Below are positions 21,338 through 28,899 of a stretch of 64,000 nt of DNA, in pieces. The first letter of the stretch is position 1. Every line of letters begins with the position of its first letter. The notes below the pieces were generated by a model. The model did no database searches. It was not told the DNA's origin and saw nothing but the letters and a program-made list of their open reading frames with translations. Source of the DNA: Microbulbifer agarilyticus S89 (GTDB lineage: Bacteria; Pseudomonadota; Gammaproteobacteria; Pseudomonadales; Cellvibrionaceae); assembly GCF_000220505.1 (NCBI RefSeq), contig NZ_AFPJ01000028.1, forward strand, positions 1-64,000. Direction: 5' to 3'. Position numbers and translations under genes: made by a program.

Positions 21338-21611
21338 CCCGAGGGGGGAACGCAGTAACCACTCACCATTTACATCACAGCCTCACTGCATTTTGCTGGA
21401 TGCTCGTCTGACAACGCAGCGCGATTTACCTTCGATTCTCCCGCCGGCAAATTTCGATCTCAAGCAATGCGCGGGGAAATTGCCAACCAGAACACGCTTT
21501 ATATTTTTTCCGCTGGCGAATCCCTTGGTCTTCTTTACTATCTCTTCCACTCGCAATGTATACAAGTTGTACGGTACGACCGTCCGACAATAACAAGACG
21601 CAAAACGCTCC
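21338..21611. promoter_or_regulatory. Divergent promoter region of the redox locus
   Basis: This 274-base gap must carry both promoters. Two abutting small palindromes, TACAAGTTGTA (21561-21571) and CGGTACGACCG (21572-21582), lie 30-50 bases before the rightward ATG and are candidate operator sites. No coding frame is credible. Confidence 0.45.
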
Positions 21612-22835
21612 ATGATGAAAATGACTTCGTCCGCTACCCGGGCGCTGCTTGCAGCAACCGCCTGCCTCAGCGCTGCTATCTCTTTGCCGACATTGGCTGG
21701 GCCGCAAGAGCAAGCGGCGCAAATGCACAGCCGCCTGACCGGCGTGAAACCCAGTGTCAGCGTACTTACCGAAATGGCCGAACACATTGCCAACGGCAAT
21801 GCCGCCAGCGCAGCCCAGCTGGCAATGGAAAATGATTCTTTCTACAACGTAACCCTGAAGAACCTGGTTACGCCATGGACCAATCGCGACGGCGACAATT
21901 TTGCGCCGTTGAACGACTACACCGCAACCGTGATCGGCATGGTGCGCGACGATGTGGACTTCCGTGAGATTCTCTCTGGCGACATTATCTATACCGGCGC
22001 CTCCGGTTTAGGCCTGCCCGCCTACAACAATGCCAACAACGATCACTATGCGGCATTGGAAGCCGCTGGCTACCCACTGCAGACCACCCTGGAACGCCAG
22101 GCCCAGTCGTCAGTAACCGGCTTGCCCAGCGATGCCACCGCCGGGGTAATGACCACCCGTGGCGGCGCCAAGGCATTTTTCTATGCCGGCACCAATCGCG
22201 CCATGTTCCGCTTTACCCTGATGAACCACCTGTGCCGCGACCTCGAGCAGGTGCACGACACCTCGCGACCACCGGATCGCATTCGCCAGGACGTGAGCCG
22301 CAGTCCCGGTGGCGACAGCCGCGTATTCCAGAACAATTGCGTCGGCTGCCACAGCGGCATGGATCCGATGGCCCAGGCCTTCGCCTACTACAACTACGAG
22401 TACGATGTGGAAAATGACCCAACCGGCGAAGACGGCCGGCTGGATTACAACCGCAGCGGCGATACCGACCCCAGCACCGGCACCCGAGTGCAGGCCAAAA
22501 ACCATATCAACAGCGCCACCTTCCCCTACGGCTTTGTCATTCCCGATGACAAGTGGGACAACTACTGGCGCGAGGGCCCGAACCTGCATCTCGGCTGGAG
22601 CGATGCGTTGCCGGGCAGCGGCAACGGCGCCAAGTCCATGGGCCAGGAGCTTGCCAACAGCCAAGCCTTTGCCCAGTGCCAGGTCACCAAGGTGTTTGAG
22701 CAGGTGTGCCTGCGCGCACCGGAAGACAGCGCCGACCGCAATCGCATCAGCAGTATCACCGACAGCTTCACCAGCAATGGCTACAAGCTGAAGCAGGTGT
22801 ACGCCGACACTGCTGTTTACTGTGCGGGGGAGTAA
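21612..22835 (+). CDS. Periplasmic single-CxxCH protein, DUF1588-like
   Basis: A 407-residue protein with an N-terminal signal (ending LPTLAG) and one heme-attachment motif, CVGCH at 243-247, followed by SGMDPMAQAFAYYNYEYD. This CxxCH-MDP-AF signature resembles the DUF1588 module of planctomycete-type cytochrome proteins. The rest is alpha/beta with no recognised domain. First gene of the rightward operon, 4 bases before the LamG lipoprotein gene. It also has YTGAS, a weak resemblance to an ApbE flavinylation site. Likely a periplasmic redox partner; substrate unknown. Confidence 0.8.
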   Translation: MMKMTSSATRALLAATACLSAAISLPTLAGPQEQAAQMHSRLTGVKPSVSVLTEMAEHIANGNAASAAQLAMENDSFYNVTLKNLVTPWTNRDGDNFAPLNDYTATVIGMVRDDVDFREILSGDIIYTGASGLGLPAYNNANNDHYAALEAAGYPLQTTLERQAQSSVTGLPSDATAGVMTTRGGAKAFFYAGTNRAMFRFTLMNHLCRDLEQVHDTSRPPDRIRQDVSRSPGGDSRVFQNNCVGCHSGMDPMAQAFAYYNYEYDVENDPTGEDGRLDYNRSGDTDPSTGTRVQAKNHINSATFPYGFVIPDDKWDNYWREGPNLHLGWSDALPGSGNGAKSMGQELANSQAFAQCQVTKVFEQVCLRAPEDSADRNRISSITDSFTSNGYKLKQVYADTAVYCAGE

Positions 22836-22839
22836 CGCC

Positions 22840-25422
22840 ATGAACTACGAGACTCCAGCGACCAGCACCAGCCACAAGAATTCCCTGCAGACCATGTCCG
22901 ATTTTTGCCAGCTTGTTGTGCGCCCGCGCCTGCGCCGGGCCGCACTGTTATCCACCATTCTCAGTACCGCCGTGCTGGTCGCCTGTTCCGGCGGCAGCGG
23001 GCAGTCCACCGAAGAACTGCCCAACACCAATCCCGATTCCGGTGATACCAGCTATGCCGGCCCGGCCCCGGAAAGTGAAGACGTACAGAACTACAAGCGC
23101 TATATCTGGGACAACCTGGCGGCGGAAAACCGCTGTGGCAGCTGCCATGTGGAAGGCAACCAGAGCCCGCGCTTTGTGCGCGGTGACGATATCAACCTCG
23201 CGCACAGCGAAGGCCGCGACCTCGTCAACCTGGGTGCGCCGGAAGAATCCCGCCTGGTGACCAAGGTGGCCAGCGGCCACAACTGCTGGCTCGCCAGTGC
23301 CGATGCCTGTGCGGACATTATCACCGGCTACATCGCCGACTGGGCCTCTGCGGCTGGCTCGGTGGCCAGCACGATTACCCTGACGGCACCCACCGAGCGC
23401 GATGTCGGCGAGAGCAAAAGCTTCCCCGAATCCAGCGGCAACTTCGAGAACACCATTTATCCGTTACTGGAGCAATACTGCTCCAGCTGCCACAGCGAAG
23501 ATGCCGGTACCGCACAACAGCCGTACATTGCCAGTAGCGATGTGGACCAGGCCTATGAGGCGGCGAAGTCGCGGATTGACCTGGATAGCCCGGAGAACTC
23601 CCGCCTGGTAGTGCGCCTGGGTAGCGACTTCCACAACTGCTGGAGCAACTGTGCGGACAACGCCGATACCATGGCTGCGGCAATTCGCGAATTTGCCGAC
23701 GGGATTTCGGTAACCGCGGTGGACCCCAGCTGGGTAATCAGCAAGGCGCTGTACCTCACCGACGGTGTGGTAAGCAGTGGCGGTGGCCGTATCGACAACA
23801 ACGCGATCGCACTGTACGAATTCAAAACCGGCAGCGACGACATCGCCTACGACACCTCCGGTATCAACCCCGCCATCGACCTGAAGCTCTCCGGTGACTA
23901 CGAATGGCTCGGCTCCTGGGGTGTACAGCTGACCGGTGGCAAGGCCCAGGCAACCACCGCCACCAGCAAGCGTCTGTTCGACACCCTGAGTGGCACCGGC
24001 GAATACACCATCGAAGCGTGGGTAGCCCCGGCCAACGTGGTACAGGAAGGCCCGGCGCGGATCGTCAGCTACTCCGGTGGCAACGATATCCGCAACTTCA
24101 CCCTCGGCCAGGCGATGTACAACTACACCTTCCAGAACCGCAACGATGCCAGCACCAATGCGGATGGCATGCCGGCGCTGATCACCGACGATATGGCCGA
24201 ACGCGCGCAGGCAACCCTGCAGCATGTGGTGGCCACCTTCGACCCGATCAACGGTCGCCGCCTGTATGTGAACGGTGAATTCACTGGTGACGAAGACCCA
24301 GTAGAGCCGGGCCTGCTGTCGACCTGGGACGACACCTTCGCGCTGGTACTGGGCAGCGAAGTCTCCAACGAAAACCAGTGGCACGGCTCCGTGCGCCTGC
24401 TGGCAATTCACTCCCGCGCACTGAGCCAGGACGACATCCTGACCAACTACGATGCGGGCGTGGGCGAAAAATACCTGCTGCTGTTCAAGGTCGAAGAAGA
24501 GACCAACGTGCCGGAAGGCTACGTCATGTTCGAGGTACAGCAGTTCGACAACCACGGCTACCTGTTCAGCGAACCCAAGTTCATCAGCCTGGAAGACGGT
24601 GTTACCCCGGACGGTATTGTGATCCAGGGTATGCGCATTGGCATCAACGGTCGCGAGGCCGTAGTTGGGCAGGCGTGGGCGAACCTCGACACCACGGTGA
24701 GCGCAGCGGATTACGATGCGGAGACCGGCCAGAAATTGTCTCCCCTCGGTACCATCATCACCCTGGAGAAAGGCCCCACCTCGGACGAGTTTTTCTTGAC
24801 CTTTGAACGCCTGGGCAATCAAGAGTTTGTCCGCGTGGAAGCGACTCCGGCGGCACCGGCCGCTGCGGCCGACCTGGCGCCGCAGCCACGTATCGGTATC
24901 CGTCGCTTTGAGCAGATCCATGCCGCGCTGTCTGCCGCCACCGGTATTCCCAGTGCCCATCCGGAAGTGGTGGACACCTGGGAGAAGGTGAAACAGCAGT
25001 TACCGGTCGAAGCGGATATTCAGGGTTTCCTCGCCGCCCAGCAGATGGGTATTACCCAGCTGGCAGTGAAGTACTGCAGCACCTTGGTCGACGACAGCAG
25101 TGCGCGCGCCAGCTACTTCTCTGGCTTCGACTTCTCTGCTGCGGCGGACACGGCATTTAACACCGACACAAAGCGTGCCCAGGTTCTCGACCCGCTGCTG
25201 GAAAACCTGCTGGGCCGGCCGATCACCTGGAGCGCTGCCGTGGGCGGCCACACCGCGCAACTGGGCACCGCACCGGATGAAAGTGCGGTGCGCACCGAGC
25301 TGAATGGGCTGATCGACAAAATGACCGCCTGTGGTACTGGCTGCAGCGCCGACCGCACCGCCACCACCGTCAAGGCCGCCTGTGCCGCCGCGATGGGCAG
25401 TGCGATGATTTTGATCCACTAA
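22840..25422 (+). CDS. LamG-domain lipoprotein with two CxxCH motifs
   Basis: An 860-residue protein with lipobox LVAC and a Ser/Gly linker. Two cytochrome-like segments carry CGSCH (99-103) and CSSCH (214-218), in similar contexts with NLGAPEESRLVTKV and DLDSPENSRLVVRL, so the two are an internal duplication. A LamG/concanavalin domain spans about 320-550 (GEYTIEAWVAPANVV, LQHVVATFDPINGRRLYVNG). The C-terminal ~200 residues are unassigned. ATG at 22840 lies 4 bases past the previous stop. The order of heme segments then LamG recalls planctomycete cytochrome proteins. Probably outer-surface redox lipoprotein; LamG may bind glycan. Confidence 0.85.
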   Translation: MNYETPATSTSHKNSLQTMSDFCQLVVRPRLRRAALLSTILSTAVLVACSGGSGQSTEELPNTNPDSGDTSYAGPAPESEDVQNYKRYIWDNLAAENRCGSCHVEGNQSPRFVRGDDINLAHSEGRDLVNLGAPEESRLVTKVASGHNCWLASADACADIITGYIADWASAAGSVASTITLTAPTERDVGESKSFPESSGNFENTIYPLLEQYCSSCHSEDAGTAQQPYIASSDVDQAYEAAKSRIDLDSPENSRLVVRLGSDFHNCWSNCADNADTMAAAIREFADGISVTAVDPSWVISKALYLTDGVVSSGGGRIDNNAIALYEFKTGSDDIAYDTSGINPAIDLKLSGDYEWLGSWGVQLTGGKAQATTATSKRLFDTLSGTGEYTIEAWVAPANVVQEGPARIVSYSGGNDIRNFTLGQAMYNYTFQNRNDASTNADGMPALITDDMAERAQATLQHVVATFDPINGRRLYVNGEFTGDEDPVEPGLLSTWDDTFALVLGSEVSNENQWHGSVRLLAIHSRALSQDDILTNYDAGVGEKYLLLFKVEEETNVPEGYVMFEVQQFDNHGYLFSEPKFISLEDGVTPDGIVIQGMRIGINGREAVVGQAWANLDTTVSAADYDAETGQKLSPLGTIITLEKGPTSDEFFLTFERLGNQEFVRVEATPAAPAAAADLAPQPRIGIRRFEQIHAALSAATGIPSAHPEVVDTWEKVKQQLPVEADIQGFLAAQQMGITQLAVKYCSTLVDDSSARASYFSGFDFSAAADTAFNTDTKRAQVLDPLLENLLGRPITWSAAVGGHTAQLGTAPDESAVRTELNGLIDKMTACGTGCSADRTATTVKAACAAAMGSAMILIH

Positions 25423-25509
25423 ATTTTTGCGCCTGCGCTTCGCCGAGCGGAGCGCAACGACAACCAAACGCAATTAAAAATACGCAAGACCCGGGAACCC
25501 GGAAACGTC

Positions 25510-27081
25510 ATGAGCAAGAAAAAACATTTTGAACTGGACCAACCACTGCGCCATCCGGACCACCACCGCCCGGTAAGTCGGCGGGACTTCCTCGGCCAGG
25601 GTTTCCGTGCCGGTATGGCGACCGTGCTGGGCGGTTCCGTATTCAGCCTGTTCGCCAATCCGGCACAGGCAGAAGTCAGCCTGTCGTCAGACTTGGAAGC
25701 CATTCGCGGCCTGTGCGGCGTCAGTAAAAACGGCGCAGGCAAGATTCCCTTTATCTGCTTTGACCTGGCCGGTGGTGCCAACATTGCGGGCTCCAACGTG
25801 CTCGTCGGCAAGCAGGGTGGTCAGTTCGACTTCCTGAGCACCGCGGGTTACAGCAAGCAGGGCCTGCCCGGCGACATGGTGCCCTCGCTGACCGACGGTA
25901 CCGGCAACCCGCTGTACAACACCGACCTGGGCCTGGCATTTCACAGTGACAGCCAGATGCTGGCGGGCATCCTGGAAAAAGTCTCTCCCGGTACCGCGGG
26001 TGCCATTAATGGAGCGGTGATTCCGGCACGTTCGGAAAACGATACCGGCAACAATCCGCACAACCCCATGTACGGTATCAATCGCGCGGGCGCCAACGGT
26101 TCACTGCTGGCCCTGATCGGTTCCCAGACCAGCGAATCCGGTGGCAACTCCATGGCGCCGATGGACCTGATTAACCCGGAAGTTCGCCCCACCAAAATCG
26201 ACCGTCCGTCGGACGTTACCGGCCTGGTAGACGTGGGTGACCTGGTTGGCCTGCTCAGCCAGGAAGACACGGTTGCGGTGATGGAATCCATGTACCGCAT
26301 CTCCAACTCCAAGCTCGGCAAGGTCAATACCCGCGTCACCAACGATGCCGTGATTAAAGACCTGGTGAAGTGTGGCTACATGAAGAGCGCCGATCTCGCC
26401 GCGCGCTTTGGCGACCCGTCTGCACTGGATCCTGCGCTGGACCCGGATATTGTCGGCCCTGCCGGTATTTTCAGCTCCAGTGAATTCCTCAGCGATCGCG
26501 AGTTCCAGAAAGCAGCGTCCACCATGAAGCTGGTGATCAATGGCTATGCCGGTGCTGGCACCATCACCATGGGCGGTTACGATTACCACACCGGCGATCG
26601 CGCCACCGGCGAGCTGCGCGACCTGCGCGCTGGCCGCTGTATCGGTGCCTGCCTGGAATATGCACGCCGGGTTAACCAGCCGCTGATGGTTTATGTATTC
26701 AGTGATGGCTCCGTATTTAGTAACGGTATGATCGATGACTCCGCGGAAGGCCGCGGTAAAGGTGTGTGGACCGGCGACAACCAGCAAACCGCTGCGTCTT
26801 TCTTCCTGGTGTACAACCCTGCAGGGCGCCCGCAGTTGCTGGGCGGCAGTGCTGATGAGCAGGCACGCCATCAGCAACTGGGTTACATGCGCGCGTCCGG
26901 TGATGTGGAAACTGCCGGTAGCCCGGCGGCGAACAACGTCAACCAGCTGGTGCAGACCGTGGTACTGAACTACATGGCGCTGCACGGCGAACAGGGCAAC
27001 TTTGGTAGCCTGTTCCCCAATCACGGCCTGGGCAATGCCAGCCTGATGGACAGCCTGACGGCGTTCCAGCCGATCATCTAA
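25510..27081 (+). CDS. Tat-exported DUF1501-like protein
   Basis: A 523-residue protein with a twin-arginine signal (SRRDFLGQGF, Arg24-Arg25) and cleavage near ANPAQAEV. The mature part shows DUF1501-like features: IPFICFDLAGGANIAGSNV near the start and GGYDYHTGDRATGELRD about two-thirds through, similar to the alkaline-phosphatase/sulfatase fold of DUF1501. Tat export suggests folding, perhaps with a cofactor, before secretion. DUF1501 genes commonly pair with cytochrome/LamG genes in Planctomycetes, and the same pairing is seen here 87 bases downstream of the LamG gene. Confidence 0.82.
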   Translation: MSKKKHFELDQPLRHPDHHRPVSRRDFLGQGFRAGMATVLGGSVFSLFANPAQAEVSLSSDLEAIRGLCGVSKNGAGKIPFICFDLAGGANIAGSNVLVGKQGGQFDFLSTAGYSKQGLPGDMVPSLTDGTGNPLYNTDLGLAFHSDSQMLAGILEKVSPGTAGAINGAVIPARSENDTGNNPHNPMYGINRAGANGSLLALIGSQTSESGGNSMAPMDLINPEVRPTKIDRPSDVTGLVDVGDLVGLLSQEDTVAVMESMYRISNSKLGKVNTRVTNDAVIKDLVKCGYMKSADLAARFGDPSALDPALDPDIVGPAGIFSSSEFLSDREFQKAASTMKLVINGYAGAGTITMGGYDYHTGDRATGELRDLRAGRCIGACLEYARRVNQPLMVYVFSDGSVFSNGMIDDSAEGRGKGVWTGDNQQTAASFFLVYNPAGRPQLLGGSADEQARHQQLGYMRASGDVETAGSPAANNVNQLVQTVVLNYMALHGEQGNFGSLFPNHGLGNASLMDSLTAFQPII

Positions 27082-27108
27082 TTAATAATGAGTTAGCGAC
27101 GTAACAAG

Positions 27109-28137
27109 ATGTACCCGATTCGCCTTCTAATGTTGGCCTGTTGCCTGTGTGGCGCCGGCACGGCACATGCCGAGTGGCACTACGACAAGCAGGCCATTAT
27201 GGGTACCGAGGTACATCTGCAGTTCTGGCACGAGGACAAGGCGCAGGCGACGCAGATTACCTCCGCAGTGATGGACGAGTTTCGCCGTATCGATGGTGCG
27301 CTTTCGCCGTACAAGGAAGATAGCGAGCTGTCGCAAGTGAATCGCACCGCGGGCAAGGCAGCGGTAAAGGTATCCGATGAGCTGGCACGAATTGTGGATA
27401 AGTCCCTGTTCTATAGCCGGCAAACGGGCGGGGCCTTCGATATCACCTATGCGACGGTGGGCAGCCTGTATAACTTTCGCGAGAAAAAACAGGCAGACAA
27501 ACAAACCACCGACAGCCTGCTCGATGCTGTGGGCTACCAGCATATCGAGCTTGACCGCGCGTCAGGTACACTGCGCTTCGCTGACCACCGTACCAAGATT
27601 GACCTTGGCGGTATCGCCAAGGGCTACGCGGTGGACCGTGCTGTCGATATTCTGAAACATTACGGTGTTACCAATGCCAATGTAAGTGCCGGTGGCGACG
27701 CCCGCCTGATTGGCGACAAACGCGGTAAACCCTGGCTGGTTGGCATTCGCCACCCCAGAGACAAAAGCAAAAATGCCGCGGTAATACCGCTGGAAAATAC
27801 CGCCCTGTCCACATCCGGGGATTACGAGCGGTTTTTTATCGATGACGACGATCACCGGGTGCACCACATCTTCAACCCGGCCACAGGAAAGCCCACCGAA
27901 AGTGCCAGCCAGCACCGCGGCCAGAGCAGTGACGCTCAGAACGAAGATGTACAAAAATTAATTAGCGTTAGCGTGATTGGCCCGCAGGGTTTCGATACCG
28001 ATCCACTCTCCACCAGTGTTTTTGTCCTGGGCAAAAGCAAAGGGCTCGCACTGATCGAGCGCATGGACGGATTTGAAGCCATCGTGATCGATGCCAACCG
28101 CCGGATGTTTTTCTCGAGTGGACTTGGCAACCCCTGA
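27109..28137 (+). CDS. apbE: FAD:protein FMN transferase ApbE
   Basis: A 342-residue ApbE family enzyme that attaches FMN covalently to Ser/Thr of exported flavoproteins, using FAD and Mg2+. It has an export signal (MYPIRLLMLACC..., end GTAHA), then IMGTEVHLQFW, GGAFDITYATVG, IDLGGIAKGYAVD (about 164-176), SAGGDARLIG and HHIFNPATGKP. A ~25-residue Ser/Gln-rich insert after GKP is unusual. It lies 27 bases after the Tat gene and ends the rightward operon. ApbE usually accompanies DUF4266/DUF3570/TlpA genes, which are in the opposite operon. The local flavinylation target is not obvious. Confidence 0.93.
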   Translation: MYPIRLLMLACCLCGAGTAHAEWHYDKQAIMGTEVHLQFWHEDKAQATQITSAVMDEFRRIDGALSPYKEDSELSQVNRTAGKAAVKVSDELARIVDKSLFYSRQTGGAFDITYATVGSLYNFREKKQADKQTTDSLLDAVGYQHIELDRASGTLRFADHRTKIDLGGIAKGYAVDRAVDILKHYGVTNANVSAGGDARLIGDKRGKPWLVGIRHPRDKSKNAAVIPLENTALSTSGDYERFFIDDDDHRVHHIFNPATGKPTESASQHRGQSSDAQNEDVQKLISVSVIGPQGFDTDPLSTSVFVLGKSKGLALIERMDGFEAIVIDANRRMFFSSGLGNP

Positions 28138-28225
28138 GCAGGTCACGATGAAAAGTGCCCGGAGAGAATCCGCTTGGACCCAAAGGGCTAACGCAAAAGA
28201 AATACGTGCACCAGCACGACAAAAA

Positions 28226-28267
28226 TGTGAATAAAGTCACACACAAGGTGTGACACCCTGACATAAT
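28226..28267 (+). promoter_or_regulatory. CRP-dependent class II promoter of the TPR/Exb operon
   Basis: TGTGA-ATAAAG-TCACA (28226-28241) matches the CRP consensus perfectly in both half-sites. A -10 box, CATAAT, lies at 28262-28267. The implied start near 28274 puts the CRP centre at about -40.5, the classic class II position. No good -35 box is present, as expected. GTCACAC/GTGTGAC (28236-28254) forms an extra overlapping inverted repeat. Confidence 0.75.
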
Positions 28268-28328
28268 CGCGCCCCCGTTTGTGCGAATAATTAACGACAA
28301 TCGAACACTCTATTTTTCAGGTTTTACC

Positions 28329-28892
28329 ATGTTCTCCCTGCGTCACCTTCCCAGCCCAAGCACCGGTATCCGTACCAAATTCGGTGCGCTGCTTACCGCA
28401 CTCACTTTGATGACCGCAGGGCAGGCCTTTGCCCAGGAAGGCGACTTTCCCGCAGAGGACCTGGAGTCCCTGAAAAAAGAAGTGTTGAAGCTAAACCGGG
28501 ATCTGCTGGTACTGGAAGAAGACCTGCTGTTCCCCGCGCAAAGCCAGGTGGCGGTGTACGTTTCCATGGACGTTGGCCACTTTTTTGACCTGGACTCGGT
28601 AAAGCTGCATATCAACAACAAGCTGGTGGAAACCCACCTGTATACCGAGCACCAGAAAGATGCCCTGTTCCGCGGCGGCATCCAGCCCCTGTTCAAGGGC
28701 AACCTGAAGTCCGGCGAACATACCATTACGGCGTTTTTTAATGGCACCGGCCCCGAACAGCGCGAATTCAAGCGCGCCGCCAGCCTGGACCTGAAAAAGA
28801 CCGATGAACCCGCAGTGATCGAACTGCGGATTTCCGATGCTGGCAGCAAGCAGCAGCCGGAGTTCACTGTCGTCGAATGGCCGGCACCCTGA
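28329..28892 (+). CDS. Small exported protein opening the TPR/Exb operon
   Basis: A 187-residue protein with a signal peptide (end TAGQAFAQ), a short charged coiled coil (EDLESLKKEVLKLNRDLLVL) and a beta-rich remainder (VAVYVSMDVGHFFDLDSVKL, SGEHTITAFFNGTG). ATG at 28329 is chosen because the signal peptide follows directly. Similar proteins are sometimes labelled AraC family, but no DNA-binding domain is visible here and export argues against it. Probably a periplasmic component of the machine encoded downstream; 7-base gap to the next gene. Confidence 0.75.
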   Translation: MFSLRHLPSPSTGIRTKFGALLTALTLMTAGQAFAQEGDFPAEDLESLKKEVLKLNRDLLVLEEDLLFPAQSQVAVYVSMDVGHFFDLDSVKLHINNKLVETHLYTEHQKDALFRGGIQPLFKGNLKSGEHTITAFFNGTGPEQREFKRAASLDLKKTDEPAVIELRISDAGSKQQPEFTVVEWPAP

Positions 28893-28899
28893 GTTTCCC

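Noticed and set aside
28329-28892. AraC-type regulator
   Set aside because: The protein has a signal peptide and no helix-turn-helix.
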